Source: Mesorhizobium sp. Root554 (GTDB taxonomy: Bacteria > Pseudomonadota > Alphaproteobacteria > Rhizobiales > Rhizobiaceae). Taken from it: a stretch of DNA of 64,000 nucleotides. The translations under genes were made by a program, and so were the position numbers. Shown here piece after piece: positions 27,634 to 38,124 of this stretch. The DNA lies in NCBI RefSeq assembly GCF_001427025.1, contig NZ_LMGA01000001.1, positions 926,455 through 990,454 of the forward strand. The letters are read 5' to 3'. A model generated the notes under the pieces. The model was not told the origin of the DNA, made no database searches, and worked only from the letters and a program-made list of their open reading frames with translations. How positions within the stretch are numbered: position 1 is the first letter of the stretch; every line of letters starts with the position of its first letter.

Positions 27634-28189
27634 GGAGCGCGACCTTTCGGGGCTGGAGGAGCAGCATGTTGGTTTCAGGATCATGCGCCTGACGCAGTTC
27701 GAAGCCGGCAAGACAGGTTACCAGAACAGGGATCGGAGCCTCCCCGACGACGCACCGCTCGGTGATGAGATGCCCACCCTTGACCGTTCCGTTCTCGGTC
27801 CTGATCGCAGCATGGCAATGCACCAGCGGCGCGCCATCGACCGCCTTGCCGAGTGTCGCGTTGCCGAAGATCATGAAGGCGCGGCCGGCCTGCAACGGCT
27901 TGCCGTAGGCGATCACCGACTTTCCGCTCAGATCGGGCGGCGCGACGCAATAGGTCAGCGTATCGAAGCTGCCGCCGAGGATCGTGGTGGATGCGCTGGC
28001 GATGCCGTTTTCCGATAATGGACCCACCAGCGCATCGAACAGGCTTTTGCCCGGTTCGAGCAGGAGCCTGATATGGCGGGCCTGTTGCGCATCCAGACTC
28101 TGGATACGGACGGGATTGAAGCGTCCCGGATGCACGAGCGTCCGCGGGCGCGGGAAGGGCGTGTCGGAATAGGTGCTCGTCTTCGTCAT
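27626..28189 (-). CDS. PCC/DUF296-domain protein with intact metal motif
   Basis: A 187-residue PCC/DUF296 protein, first of a coupled pair. The histidines expected for metal binding are present in LVHCHAAIRTENGTVKGGHL. The N-terminal 45 residues (TPFPRPRTLVHPGRFN and onward) extend beyond the core domain. There is no signal peptide, so it should be cytoplasmic. Lying downstream of the DUF1537 kinase and GntR genes on the same strand, after a 200-base gap, it may belong to that catabolic unit. Enzyme activity is not established for this family. Confidence 0.75.
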   Translation of the reverse strand: MTKTSTYSDTPFPRPRTLVHPGRFNPVRIQSLDAQQARHIRLLLEPGKSLFDALVGPLSENGIASASTTILGGSFDTLTYCVAPPDLSGKSVIAYGKPLQAGRAFMIFGNATLGKAVDGAPLVHCHAAIRTENGTVKGGHLITERCVVGEAPIPVLVTCLAGFELRQAHDPETNMLLLQPRKVALHG

Positions 28190-28390
28190 TGGAGCAGAAC
28201 GATATTACGTCGTCGGCGGCAAATCTTTTCAAAGACCAACGAAGTAAGTCCAAACGAGAAAGAAACGTTCCCGTATCAGCCTCATTTGCGAAAGAGTACG
28301 CAGGCTGGCAAACCCGCGCTCTGGCCCCTTGTATTTGGCAGACTCGGATGTCTCGCCTTGCGCCCGTTTCAGAGCTGAGAAGCCCGCCTT

Positions 28391-29173
28391 TCAGCGCGAC
28401 AGGTCGAGCATCTTGTTTTCGAACAGCCGGTTGCGCGATCCCTCGAGATGCTCGCGCATGCGCTCGCGCGCCAGCTCGGCCTCACCATTGGCGATAGCCT
28501 CGCAGATATCGCGATGCTCCTCGTAGACCTGTTCGAGCTTCACCAGCGGTCCCATCAGCGACAGGCCATGCAGGTTCATGCCGACGGCGATGTGCTGCCG
28601 CAAGGCGTCGAGACAGGCCGTGTAATAGTGGTTGTTGGCGGATTCCGCGACTGCCCTGTGGAACAGGAAATCGACGTCCGAGCGGTGGGTCTGGTCCCGC
28701 GTCGCCTCCCGCAATTCCGAAAGCGCGGCCCGGATGTTGCGCAGCGCGCCGTCATCGCGGCGCAGCGCGCCGAAGAAAGCGGCATCCGGTTCGATGGTCA
28801 GCCGGAACTCGTAGCAACGTTGGATATCGGCGATCGACTTGACTGGCGAAAAGCCTAGCGATGTCCGCTGCGCGTCAAAAACGCGAACGAAGGTTCCCGA
28901 GCCCTGGCGGGAATAGACAAGCCCGACCTCGCGCAGGCGGCCAAGCGCGTCCCGCACCACCGGTCGCGAAACGCCGAGCAGGGTGGCGAGATCGTGCTCT
29001 CCCGGCAGTTTGGAGCCGGACGGGAACTCGCCGGAGACGATGCGCTCCTGCAACTGTCCGAAAACCTTGTCGACGAGCTTCGGCGCCTTGGAGGCCATCC
29101 TGCCGGAAGGCTGGTCCATCTGGCCGCTGCCAGGCTCGGCATCCGACTGGTTCTGATGCATCTCGGTCGTCAT
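28391..29173 (-). CDS. GntR-family regulator, FadR/FCD subfamily (module 2)
   Basis: A 260-residue repressor or activator. The winged-helix DNA-binding domain (about 25-100, with GSKLPGEHDLATLLGVSRPV and GSGTFV) is followed by an FCD ligand domain (about 110-240). FCD domains commonly bind a metal and an organic acid effector; here Asp and His candidates are in DVDFLFHRAV and EEHRDICEAI. Its ATG overlaps the stop of the DUF1537 kinase gene by one base, so it is co-transcribed with the importer operon it presumably controls. Upstream in-frame codons to 29299 lie in the kinase gene. Confidence 0.87.
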   Translation of the reverse strand: MTTEMHQNQSDAEPGSGQMDQPSGRMASKAPKLVDKVFGQLQERIVSGEFPSGSKLPGEHDLATLLGVSRPVVRDALGRLREVGLVYSRQGSGTFVRVFDAQRTSLGFSPVKSIADIQRCYEFRLTIEPDAAFFGALRRDDGALRNIRAALSELREATRDQTHRSDVDFLFHRAVAESANNHYYTACLDALRQHIAVGMNLHGLSLMGPLVKLEQVYEEHRDICEAIANGEAELARERMREHLEGSRNRLFENKMLDLSR

Positions 29174-30252
29174 CAGCACTCCGCTCGCTCGCTGACCGGC
29201 TCCCTCAACAGTTCGGAAAGAACGTCGATGGTGCCGAATCCGCCTGATTTCACCACACAGCGCAGCTTTTTGCCATTCGGCATCGCGATTTCGAACCATG
29301 GCAGGCCAGGGGCAGCTTCGCCGCGCGGAAACAACACATCAGCGCCGAGTGCCGACAGGATGGCAAGCGCCGTATCGCCGCCGCCCATGACCAGCGTTGC
29401 CGGCTGAAGCAGTTTGACGGCTGCCGCGATGGCTGAGCCGAAACGGGCGGCAACGAGCGCCGGTTCCGTGTCCATATCGCCTGTGCAATGCACCGCCAGC
29501 GGCAGACGATAATTGCTGGCCGCCTTAAACCGGCCTGCCGGGGCATCGCACAAGACAAGCGAACTGCGGTCTTCGGCAAGACGGGCGATCTGGCGCTCGG
29601 TGATCGGGTCGCGCGAGCCGAAGGCGAACAATGTTGCCTGTGTCGACCGCAACGGCTCGTCGGGGGCAGCTTTTCCGGTGGCCAGACTGCGGGCCAGGGC
29701 GAGGCCGATTCCGCGCGCGCCGACGGCAAGTGTGTCCTGCCAATCGCGCTGCTGCGCGACGATCCGGTCGAGATCGGCATCGGATTTGGCATCCGCCACT
29801 TCCACAGCAAGGCCGAGCGCGGCAAAAAGCGGTCGGATGGCAAGCGGTGCGTCAACGCCTCTGCCGGCGACCGCGCCATCCTTCACGATGCGGCCCTGAT
29901 CCGGCACGGCGGCCGCGACGAGGATACTTGTTCGCCCGGTGCATTCCGCCAAGGCCGCTGTTTCCGCTCCAATGTTCCCCTTCAACCGGGAATCGATCTT
30001 CTTCAGAACGATCTTCGGGAGAAAAGGCGTGAAGCCTGCCGCGGCCTGTGCGACGCAGGCCGCTGCTTCCTCGGCAGGCAGCGTGCGCGAAGCGGTGTTC
30101 ACCGCCAGCACGTCAGGGCCACCTGCAACAGCCCGGTTCACGGCTTCAGGCGTCATCGCCACCGCCACTGTCAGGCCAGCTGCGACCAAGGGCGCCGATG
30201 TGTCGAGCGCACCTGTCAGATCGTCGGCGACAATGGCGAGTTTGAGCGTCAT
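29173..30252 (-). CDS. Four-carbon acid sugar kinase family protein (DUF1537)
   Basis: A 359-residue ATP-dependent kinase of the DUF1537 family (DtnK/OtnK type), which phosphorylates D-threonate, D-erythronate or 3-oxo-tetronates. The N-terminal substrate domain has IVADDLTGALDTSAPL, the middle has KKIDSRLKGNIG, and the C-terminal nucleotide-binding domain has VMGGGDTALAIL. It is coupled at both ends (ATGA with the ABC ATPase, TGATG with the GntR gene). Together with PdxA2 in the divergent operon it makes the known kinase-dehydrogenase pair for converting a C4 acid to dihydroxyacetone phosphate. The exact sugar acid cannot be read from sequence. Confidence 0.87.
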   Translation of the reverse strand: MTLKLAIVADDLTGALDTSAPLVAAGLTVAVAMTPEAVNRAVAGGPDVLAVNTASRTLPAEEAAACVAQAAAGFTPFLPKIVLKKIDSRLKGNIGAETAALAECTGRTSILVAAAVPDQGRIVKDGAVAGRGVDAPLAIRPLFAALGLAVEVADAKSDADLDRIVAQQRDWQDTLAVGARGIGLALARSLATGKAAPDEPLRSTQATLFAFGSRDPITERQIARLAEDRSSLVLCDAPAGRFKAASNYRLPLAVHCTGDMDTEPALVAARFGSAIAAAVKLLQPATLVMGGGDTALAILSALGADVLFPRGEAAPGLPWFEIAMPNGKKLRCVVKSGGFGTIDVLSELLREPVSERAEC

Positions 30253-31243
30253 CCCGGCGCCACGGCTCCGACCGCGTGGCAGGCGACATGATGGCCGGCC
30301 CCGACATCGCGCCATTCCGGCACGACCCTGCGGCAGACATCCATGGCGATCGGGCAGCGCGTGTGGAACCGGCAGCCTGCCGGCGGATCGAGCGGGCTTG
30401 GCACGTCGCCGGTGAGAATCTGGCGGCGGCGCGTTTTTTCGATGATCGGATCGGCTTCCGGCACCGCCGACAGCAGCGCCCTCGTGTAGGGGTGCAGCGG
30501 ATTGGAGAAGAGCTGCTCGCGCGTCGCCAGTTCGGCGAGCCGCCCGAGATACATGACGCCGACCCGGTCGCTGATATGGCGCACGACCGCCAGATCATGG
30601 GCGATGAACAGATAGGTCAGCCGGTATTTCTGCTGCAGGTCGAGCAGCAGATTGATGATCTGCGCCTGGATGGAGACGTCGAGCGCCGAGATCGCCTCGT
30701 CGCAGACGATGAATTTCGGCTCGCAGGCGAGCGCGCGGGCGATCGCCACGCGCTGGCGCTGGCCGCCGGAGAGTTCATGCGGATAGCGCGAGGCAAAACG
30801 CGCCGGCAGGCCGACATCGCCGAGCAGCCGCGCCACGCGTTCCGGCAGCTCCACCTTCGTCGCCAGCCTGTGGAACAGGATCGGCTCGCCCACCGCTTCG
30901 CCCACCGTCATGCGCGGGTTCAGCGTGGAGTAGGGGTCCTGGAAGACGATCTGCAACTGCCGGCGGTAGGGCCGCATCCGCTTTTCATCGAGCGAGACGA
31001 TGTTCTCGCCCTCGAACATCACTTTGCCGGAGGTCGCCTTGTGCAGGTTGAGCAGGGTGAAGCCGGTGGTCGACTTGCCGCAACCGGATTCGCCGACCAG
31101 GCTCAGCGTCTCGCCTTCCATGATGTCGAAATTGACATCGTCCAGCGCGTGCACCGTTGCGCCGACCTCGCCGAAAGCGCCCAGGCGAACGACGAAATGC
31201 TTGACCAGGTTCTCGACCCGGATCAGGGGTTCTGCCGCAGCCA

Positions 31244-31247
<4 letters not shown>
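30249..31247 (-). CDS. Oligopeptide/oligosaccharide ABC transporter ATPase, DppF/OppF type
   Basis: A 332-residue ATPase with Walker [16 protein letters not shown], signature LSGGQRQRVAIARAL, Walker B FIVCDEAISALD, and the C-terminal oligopeptide-transporter extension (LHPYTRALLSAVPEADP) with Cys residues in CRFHTRCPIA. It is the fifth gene of a five-gene importer. Two adjacent ATGs at 31247 and 31244 are possible starts. It overlaps its DppD-type partner and the downstream kinase by four bases each. Confidence 0.92.
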
Positions 31248-32247
<1,000 letters not shown>

Positions 32248-32251
<4 letters not shown>

Positions 32252-33219
32252 TTGCTGCCTTTCGGGTTGAGCGCGTCGTTGAGACCGTCGCCGAGGAAGG
32301 AAAAGGCGGCGGTGGCCAGCCCAAGCACCGCTGCCGGTGCGGCCAGAAGGTGCGGATAGTGTTGCCAGACGCGCAGTCCGTCGGAGATCATGTTGCCCCA
32401 GGACGGCGTTGGCGGGTTGACGCCCACACCGAGGAAGGAGAAGGCGCTTTCCAGAACCATCGCCGTGCCAAGGCCGGCGCTGACGGAGACGATCAGCGGC
32501 CCGAGCGCATTCGGCACCACATAGCGCGTCAGGATCAGCCGATTGGTCAGGCCGAGCGCTCGCGCCGCCGTCACGTATGGCCGTCCACGGATCGACAGCA
32601 CCTGCGCCCTGACCAGCCGCGCATAGGGCGGCCACGAAATCAGCGCCATCGAGCCGAACACCAGCAGGAAATCGACCCAGACGGTCTCACGGTAGAACGG
32701 ATTGAGCGTTTCGAGATAACGCGCCTCCATCCAGGCCATGGCCGGACCTTTCAGAGACGCATTGATGACCACGACCAGCAAAAGGTTCGGAACCGACATG
32801 GTCATGTCGGTCAGCCACATGACGATGCGGTCGAACCAGCCGCCGAAGAACCCCGCCATGGCGCCCAGCGTCACGCCGATGACGACGGCGACGGCGGTCA
32901 CCACCACCGCCACAACGAAGGCCGTCCGGGTGCCGTAGATGACGCGCGAAAGCACATCGCGGCCAAGGTCGTCGGTGCCGAACAGATGCGCGAGCGAGGG
33001 CAATTGGTTGCGGGCGTTGAGGTCCTGGGACAGGAAGTCGTAAGGCGTCAGCCACGGTCCGAAGACGGCGACGAAGGCCAGCAGCACCACGATGACAAGG
33101 CCCGCCACGGCAAGCCGGTTGCGCAGCAACCGATGCCAGGCGTCGCGCCACAGGCTGACGGGCGGTTCGTCATCGACCAGCGGCACGGTCATGGGCTGCA
33201 CGGAGGGCTGCATGGACAT
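32248..33219 (-). CDS. ABC transporter permease, DppC/OppC type
   Basis: A 323-residue inner-membrane permease with about six transmembrane segments. It carries the OppC/DppC N-terminal domain ([36 protein letters not shown]) and the ATPase-coupling loop around [20 protein letters not shown]. It partners with the DppB-type permease, which ends one base upstream of its start. Peptide-class importers in soil bacteria often carry oligosaccharides, so this context does not prove a peptide substrate. Confidence 0.92.
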
Positions 33220-33220
33220 G

Positions 33221-34177
33221 CTAGCGGCTCCTCATCTGGTCGGCGGCGCGCGGATCGAGCAACGGATAGAGGACGTCCACCAGAAGGTTGGAGAGCATGA
33301 CCAGGAACGAGCCGATCAGCGTGATGGCGAGGATCACCGGATAGTCCGAATTGGTCAGCGCCTGCACGGTCAGGCGGCCGAGGCCGGGCAGGCCGAAGAC
33401 CAGTTCCACGAAGATCGCGCCGTTGACGATGGTGATCATGATCAGGCCGAGCTGGGTGACGACCGGCGTCAGCACCGGCCGCAAGATGTGCTTCACCGCC
33501 ACCGCCATTTCCGGCACGCCCTTGGCGCGCGCGGTGCGGACGAAATCCTCCGACAGCACTTCGATAACGGCCGCGCGTGTCTGACGCACGATCAGCGCGA
33601 TCGGCTGGAACGACAGGACGATCAGCGGCAGGAGGATGCGCACGTCGAAGATGCCGCCCCAGCCATAGGGCACGCTGCCGCTGGGCAGGATGAGGATGAG
33701 CAGCACCATCAGCAGCGGTCCGGCGACGTAGGGGGGTATCGCCCACAGAAACAGCGCCGAGCCGAGAATGGCGTAGTCAGTTTTGGTGTTCTGGTTCATC
33801 GCTGCGATCATGCCGAGCGGAATGGCGATGACCGCCGTCAGGATGATGGCGCAGAGCCCGAGCTTGAACGAGACCGGCGCGGCCGCCGAGATCATCGCCC
33901 AGACCGAGCGGCCCGAGGTCAGTGAATTGCCGAAATTGCCCTGGACGAGGTTGAGGATGTAACTGCCGAACTGGATGAGGAACGGCCGGTCGAGGCCGGC
34001 GGCCTGCCGGATCGCCTCGATCCGCTCGGGATTGTAGGCGACATCGCCCGGCGCCCGCAGGAAGATCAGCTTGATAGGGTCGCCGGCGCCATAGAATGCC
34101 ATGGCATAGACCGCCAGCATCACCAGCAGAACCGAAGGAATCCACAGCAGCAGCCGTGTCGCGACATAGCGCAGCAT
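33221..34177 (-). CDS. ABC transporter permease, DppB/OppB type
   Basis: A 318-residue inner-membrane permease with six predicted helices and the DppB hallmark EDFVRTARAKGVPE, the EAA-type loop that contacts the ATPase. The N-terminal YVATRLLLWIPSVLLVMLAV is the conserved first helix. It is second in the importer operon, separated from the substrate-binding-protein gene by an 80-base spacer holding a strong hairpin. Confidence 0.92.
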   Translation of the reverse strand: MLRYVATRLLLWIPSVLLVMLAVYAMAFYGAGDPIKLIFLRAPGDVAYNPERIEAIRQAAGLDRPFLIQFGSYILNLVQGNFGNSLTSGRSVWAMISAAAPVSFKLGLCAIILTAVIAIPLGMIAAMNQNTKTDYAILGSALFLWAIPPYVAGPLLMVLLILILPSGSVPYGWGGIFDVRILLPLIVLSFQPIALIVRQTRAAVIEVLSEDFVRTARAKGVPEMAVAVKHILRPVLTPVVTQLGLIMITIVNGAIFVELVFGLPGLGRLTVQALTNSDYPVILAITLIGSFLVMLSNLLVDVLYPLLDPRAADQMRSR

Positions 34178-34217
34178 GCGGGCCTCCTACCGTTCAACCC
34201 GTGTCTTGTGAAAGATA

Positions 34218-34246
34218 GCACGGGGACGGCCCAACCGTCCCCGTGC
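34218..34246 (-). promoter_or_regulatory. Intercistronic hairpin after the substrate-binding-protein gene
   Basis: GCACGGGGACGG (34218-34229) and CCGTCCCCGTGC (34235-34246) make a perfect 12-base-pair stem with a five-base loop. It has no following U-tract, so it is more likely an mRNA-stabilising or attenuating structure that lets the binding protein be made in excess over the membrane subunits than a full terminator. That role is inferred from malE-malF-type operons. Confidence 0.75.
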
Positions 34247-34257
34247 GCGAACCGGCG

Positions 34258-35895
34258 TCAGCCGATTTCGATGTTCCATGGCGCCACGACCTGCCAGTCG
34301 AGGTTCTTTTCCATGCCCTTGACGTTGGCGTTGGCCCAGCGCGACATCGCCTGCGCATACCAGGGGATGAACGGCCAGTCCTCGCGGAACAGCTTCTGCG
34401 CCTCCTGCGCCAGCGCGATGCGCTGCGGGTCGTCCGCAGCCTTGGATGCAGCCTCGGTCAGAAGCGCATCGACCTTCTCGTTCTTGTAGCCGCCGAGCTT
34501 GTTTTGGGCATTGGAAGAGGTCGAGGCTATGGACCCGGCCAGATAGCTCGCCGCATCCGGCACCCGGGTGCCGACGTCATCGCGGAATATCTGCACCGAG
34601 TTCTGGTCCGGACCGGCGTAATTGTCCTGCTGCGGCTTCATGTCGACGGCGGTGATGCCGAGGTTCTGGCGCCACTGTTCGGCGATGAACTGCGCGGCAG
34701 CCTCGTTGGCCGGCGAGGAAATGCCGACGAACAGGATTTTCGGCAGCCGTTCCGGCCCGCCATATTTGGATTCCTTCAGCGCTTTCTTGGCGGCCTCCGG
34801 ATCGTAGGGGTAGGGCTCGAAGCCGGAATTTTCCGCACCCGGCACCGAATTGAGGATCTGATCCGTCTTTTTGTGGGGCCCGTCGGGGAAGGAGGCCTTC
34901 ATCAGGCCATCGCGATCCACCGCCATGATCAGCGCCTGGCGCACCTTGGGATCGTCCATCGGCGCGCGCGAGGCATTGAACCAGAAATGCTGGCTGGTCG
35001 GGATGATCGGCCCGGCGGCGAATTCGGCGCCCAGATCCTGCACGATCGTCGATGTAACCAGTTCCGTGTGGGCATTGTATTCGCCAGACTTCAGCATCGA
35101 GGTGGCGGTCACGTTGTCCTCCACCGAGGTGATCTCGATGCGCGCCAGCTTCGGCTTCGGCCCGAAGAAGTTCTCGTTCGGCTCGAACACCAGCTTGCCC
35201 TGGTCGATATCGATCGATGTCAGCTTGAACGGGCCGGAATAGACTGCGCCCGCGTCCGGCGTGAACCAGTCGGCGATCTCGTTGCCGTCGGACCCGCGCG
35301 ACTGCGACGCCTTGGTGATCGGAATGATGTGATTGGCGACGCGCATGAAGAAGATCGGATCGGATTCCGTCAACGTCACCACAACGGTCCCTTCGTCTGG
35401 AGCCGTGGCGCCGGAAATTTCCGTTGCGCTGCCGCCGGTCAGTTCGGCGAAGCCTGTGACCTTGGCCAGAACCTGGTCGGCGCGCTGGCTCTTGCTGGAC
35501 GGCATCGCAGCCACGTTCCATGAGCCGATGACGTCGGCCGCGGTGATCTTGCTGCCGTCGGAGAAGACCGCCTTCGGGTCGAGCTTGAAGGTCCAGGTCT
35601 TGCTGTCGGCGGAAGCTTCCCAACTCGCGAACACATAGGGATGGAGCTTGCCGTCGGCGTCGAAATACATCGGTGAAGCCCACCATGTGGAATTCCACCG
35701 GTAAGGCACGCCGCCGCCGCGCAGCGGCGACCAGTCCTGGTTGAATGCGGGGTTGATGACCTTCAGAACCTGGCCTTCCTGCGCCACGACAATCCGCGCG
35801 CTGAGACCGAACAGCGTCAGGCCCACGCTCGTGCCGAGGCCGAGCTTCAATGCGTCGCGCCGCGAAAGACCGGCCCGCTCGTTCACTTCAGACAT
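34258..35895 (-). CDS. ABC transporter substrate-binding protein, family 5 (peptide/oligosaccharide)
   Basis: A 545-residue exported binding protein of the SBP_bac_5 (DppA/OppA) class. A twin-arginine-type leader (LSRRDALKLGLG, residues about 10-21) ends near RIVVAQEG. The mature protein shows WKFKLD-like TWTFKLDPKAVFSDGSKITA and ADVIGSWN, typical of the family. It is the first gene of the leftward operon. The ATG follows AGGGAGGTATCT, a strong ribosome site. The open frame extends upstream past the divergent pdxA2 start but without coding character. Confidence 0.92.
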   Translation of the reverse strand: MSEVNERAGLSRRDALKLGLGTSVGLTLFGLSARIVVAQEGQVLKVINPAFNQDWSPLRGGGVPYRWNSTWWASPMYFDADGKLHPYVFASWEASADSKTWTFKLDPKAVFSDGSKITAADVIGSWNVAAMPSSKSQRADQVLAKVTGFAELTGGSATEISGATAPDEGTVVVTLTESDPIFFMRVANHIIPITKASQSRGSDGNEIADWFTPDAGAVYSGPFKLTSIDIDQGKLVFEPNENFFGPKPKLARIEITSVEDNVTATSMLKSGEYNAHTELVTSTIVQDLGAEFAAGPIIPTSQHFWFNASRAPMDDPKVRQALIMAVDRDGLMKASFPDGPHKKTDQILNSVPGAENSGFEPYPYDPEAAKKALKESKYGGPERLPKILFVGISSPANEAAAQFIAEQWRQNLGITAVDMKPQQDNYAGPDQNSVQIFRDDVGTRVPDAASYLAGSIASTSSNAQNKLGGYKNEKVDALLTEAASKAADDPQRIALAQEAQKLFREDWPFIPWYAQAMSRWANANVKGMEKNLDWQVVAPWNIEIG

Positions 35896-36222
35896 AGATA
35901 CCTCCCTTGGAAATCCTATCCGTGCCGGCCGCCAATGTTTAGCGCTCTCACCGTGCCAGGCGCGCCAACATGGCATTATTTGTAAACATGTCAATAGATG
36001 AATCGACTGCCATATCCAACTGAAATACGCGGTCGGAACCAGGGCAGCGGCACAGGAATCCGGTTTATTGTTGAAATCCATAGCTTTGTGAGTTTGACGC
36101 GTATCGCTGCGAACGCCTCGGACATAAATAGCAACTTGACAAGTTATGCCGGATGCATAAACCTCGCCTCGATCATTGGGCGGCATTGCCGGCCATGTTT
36201 CCTTCCAACGGACTTCGGGCGC
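35896..36222. promoter_or_regulatory. 327-base divergent control region of module 2
   Basis: No gene is visible. This spacer must hold the promoters of both the leftward importer operon and the rightward pdxA2 operon. It is AT-richer than its surroundings. A TTGTAAACATGTCAA stretch lies at about 35980-35994 and reads TTGACATGTTTACAA on the minus strand, including a -35-like TTGACA. A perfect 13-base palindrome lies at 36133-36145. These are the most likely operators for the adjacent GntR/FCD regulator. Confidence 0.5.
36133..36145. promoter_or_regulatory. Candidate operator palindrome
   Basis: AACTTGACAAGTT is a perfect 6-1-6 inverted repeat and contains TTGACA, a -35-like hexamer, about 80 bases before the pdxA2 ATG. 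Position and symmetry fit a repressor site; binding by the module's GntR protein is inferred only. Confidence 0.4.
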
Positions 36223-37212
36223 ATGACTGACCTCAGCCGCAAGATCGGCATTACAATGGGTGATCCTGCCGGTGTCGGCCCGGAGATCATCTGCAAGTCG
36301 CTGGCGGCCATGAACCCCGCTGACCGCCGCTCGGTGCGGGTATTCGGCGACCGGCGCAGCCTGGAGGCTGCTGCGACAATCGTAGGCGCGCCGCTGACCT
36401 TCGGCGAACCGGGTGAGGGCGGCGATGCAGTGGCCGTGCACCACATCGAGATCGGCGGCGGCATGATTCCGTTCGGCAAGGTCGATCCCCGCGCCGGAGA
36501 TGCCTGCTTTCATTTCATTGCGCGCGCCGTCGAGGCGGGGCAGGCCGGCGAGATCGGCTGCATCGTCACCGCGCCGATCAACAAGGAGGCGCTCAACCTT
36601 GCCGGCCATCACTATGACGGCCATACGGGGATGCTGGCGCACCTCACCGGTTCGAAATCATCCTGGATGCTTCTGGCTTCCGAGCGCATGTCGGTCATCC
36701 ATGTCTCGACGCATGTCTCGCTTTCTGAAGCCATCGCCCGGGTCAAGCCACCGCGCATTCTTGAAACCATCCGCACCGGCTATAGGCATATGCGCCGGCT
36801 GGGCCTCGAGGCTCCGCGCATCGCCGTCGCCGGGCTCAATCCGCATTGCGGCGAGAACGGTCTCTTCGGCCATGAGGATGACGAACAGATCGCTCCCGCC
36901 GTCGCCGCGGCCCGCGCCGACGGCATCGACGCCGTCGGGCCGATCCCGCCGGATACCGTCTTCCATCGCGCTTACAATGGCGCGTTCGACCTCGTCGTGG
37001 CGCAGTATCACGACCAGGGCCATATCCCGATGAAGCTGGTGGCGTTCGATTCCGGCGTCAACATCTCGCTCGGCCTGCCCATCGACCGTACCTCGGTCGA
37101 TCACGGAACCGCCTTCGACATCGCCGGCACAGGCAAGGCCAAGCACATCAACATGGATTCGGCGATCGCCTATGCGCGAAGACTCGCCGCGACGCCGCGG
37201 GGGACATCATGA
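36223..37212 (+). CDS. pdxA2: PdxA2-type 4-phospho-threonate/erythronate dehydrogenase
   Basis: A 329-residue NAD-dependent dehydrogenase of the PdxA family. [12 protein letters not shown] lies at the N-terminus, and metal-site histidines are visible in [26 protein letters not shown] and [11 protein letters not shown]. PdxA proper makes the vitamin B6 precursor; PdxA2 paralogues oxidise 4-phospho-D-threonate or -erythronate to dihydroxyacetone phosphate and CO2. The catabolic neighbourhood and the DUF1537 kinase in the divergent operon argue for the PdxA2 role. It is the first gene of the rightward operon, coupled by ATGA to the DHDPS-family gene. An upstream in-frame extension to 35998 has no ribosome site. 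Confidence 0.85.
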   Translation: MTDLSRKIGITMGDPAGVGPEIICKSLAAMNPADRRSVRVFGDRRSLEAAATIVGAPLTFGEPGEGGDAVAVHHIEIGGGMIPFGKVDPRAGDACFHFIARAVEAGQAGEIGCIVTAPINKEALNLAGHHYDGHTGMLAHLTGSKSSWMLLASERMSVIHVSTHVSLSEAIARVKPPRILETIRTGYRHMRRLGLEAPRIAVAGLNPHCGENGLFGHEDDEQIAPAVAAARADGIDAVGPIPPDTVFHRAYNGAFDLVVAQYHDQGHIPMKLVAFDSGVNISLGLPIDRTSVDHGTAFDIAGTGKAKHINMDSAIAYARRLAATPRGTS

Positions 37213-38114
37213 GCAAATTCGCAGTCAGCGGCGTCTTCAGCGCCGCCGCCACGCCCCTCAACGCCGACCTTTCGGTCGATCACGCGCGCTTCGCCACGCA
37301 TTGCCGGCGGCTGCTCGATGCCGGCTGCCATGGCGTAGCACTTCTCGGCACCACGGGTGAGGCGAACTCCTTCTCCGTCGCCGAGCGCAAGGAAATCTTG
37401 GAAAAGGTGATTGCGGCGGGCATCGATCCGGATGCGCTGATGCCGGGAACCGGCGTCGCCGCGATTCCCGAAACGGTCGATCTCACCCGCCACGCGCTGT
37501 CGGCCGGGGTGCGCAAGGTCGTCATGCTGCCGCCCTTCTACTACAAGGGCGTTTCAGACGACGGGTTGTTCGCCGCCTATGCCCGCACCCTGGATGCCAT
37601 CGCCGACGATCGGCTGAGGGTGGTGCTCTATCACATTCCGCAGGTTTCCGGCATTCCGCTGTCCGTCGATCTGGTCAGCCGGCTGGTCACGGCCTATCCG
37701 GACACCGTTGTCGGTGTAAAGGAATCCAAGGGCGATTTCGCCAATATGCAGGCGCTGATCAAGGCCTGTCCGAACCTCGCAGTCTTCCCGGGCGCCGACC
37801 CGCTGATGCTGCCTTTGCTGAAAGAGGGCGGTGCCGGCTGCATCACGGCGACCTCCAATCTGATCGCCGATTCGCTGCGCACCGTGTTCGACGGCTACGC
37901 CGATCCTTCGGCGGTAGCGCAGGTGGAAGCCGCGCAAGCGCGCATCGACGCCTGGCGCACGCTGTCCAATTCCTATGCCCAGATCCCGACCATCAAGGCG
38001 ATGATCGGCATCGAGAATGGCGAGACCGGTTGGGAACGGCTGCGCCCGCCGCTGATGCCCCTGTCGCCGTCCGAAATCGCCGATCTGGCGCCGCGCATCG
38101 CCTCGTTGCCCTGA
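37209..38114 (+). CDS. Dihydrodipicolinate synthase family aldolase/dehydratase
   Basis: A 301-residue class I Schiff-base lyase. The GTTGE loop (48-52), the proton-relay Tyr141 (LYHIPQ) and the Schiff-base Lys171 (GVKESKG) are all intact. Such enzymes cleave or dehydrate 2-keto sugar acids, releasing pyruvate in many cases; true DapA is unlikely in this setting. It is coupled to pdxA2 by ATGA and lies ten bases ahead of the BNR-protein gene. A KDG-aldolase or N-acetylneuraminate-lyase-like role is possible; no other sialic acid genes are present. Confidence 0.87.
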   Translation: MSKFAVSGVFSAAATPLNADLSVDHARFATHCRRLLDAGCHGVALLGTTGEANSFSVAERKEILEKVIAAGIDPDALMPGTGVAAIPETVDLTRHALSAGVRKVVMLPPFYYKGVSDDGLFAAYARTLDAIADDRLRVVLYHIPQVSGIPLSVDLVSRLVTAYPDTVVGVKESKGDFANMQALIKACPNLAVFPGADPLMLPLLKEGGAGCITATSNLIADSLRTVFDGYADPSAVAQVEAAQARIDAWRTLSNSYAQIPTIKAMIGIENGETGWERLRPPLMPLSPSEIADLAPRIASLP

Positions 38115-38124
38115 GGATATGCCG

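Noticed and set aside
36223..37212. Assignment of the PdxA-family gene to vitamin B6 synthesis
   Set aside because: It is in a catabolic operon opposite a DUF1537 kinase, with no B6 or ksgA/surA neighbours that usually flank pdxA.
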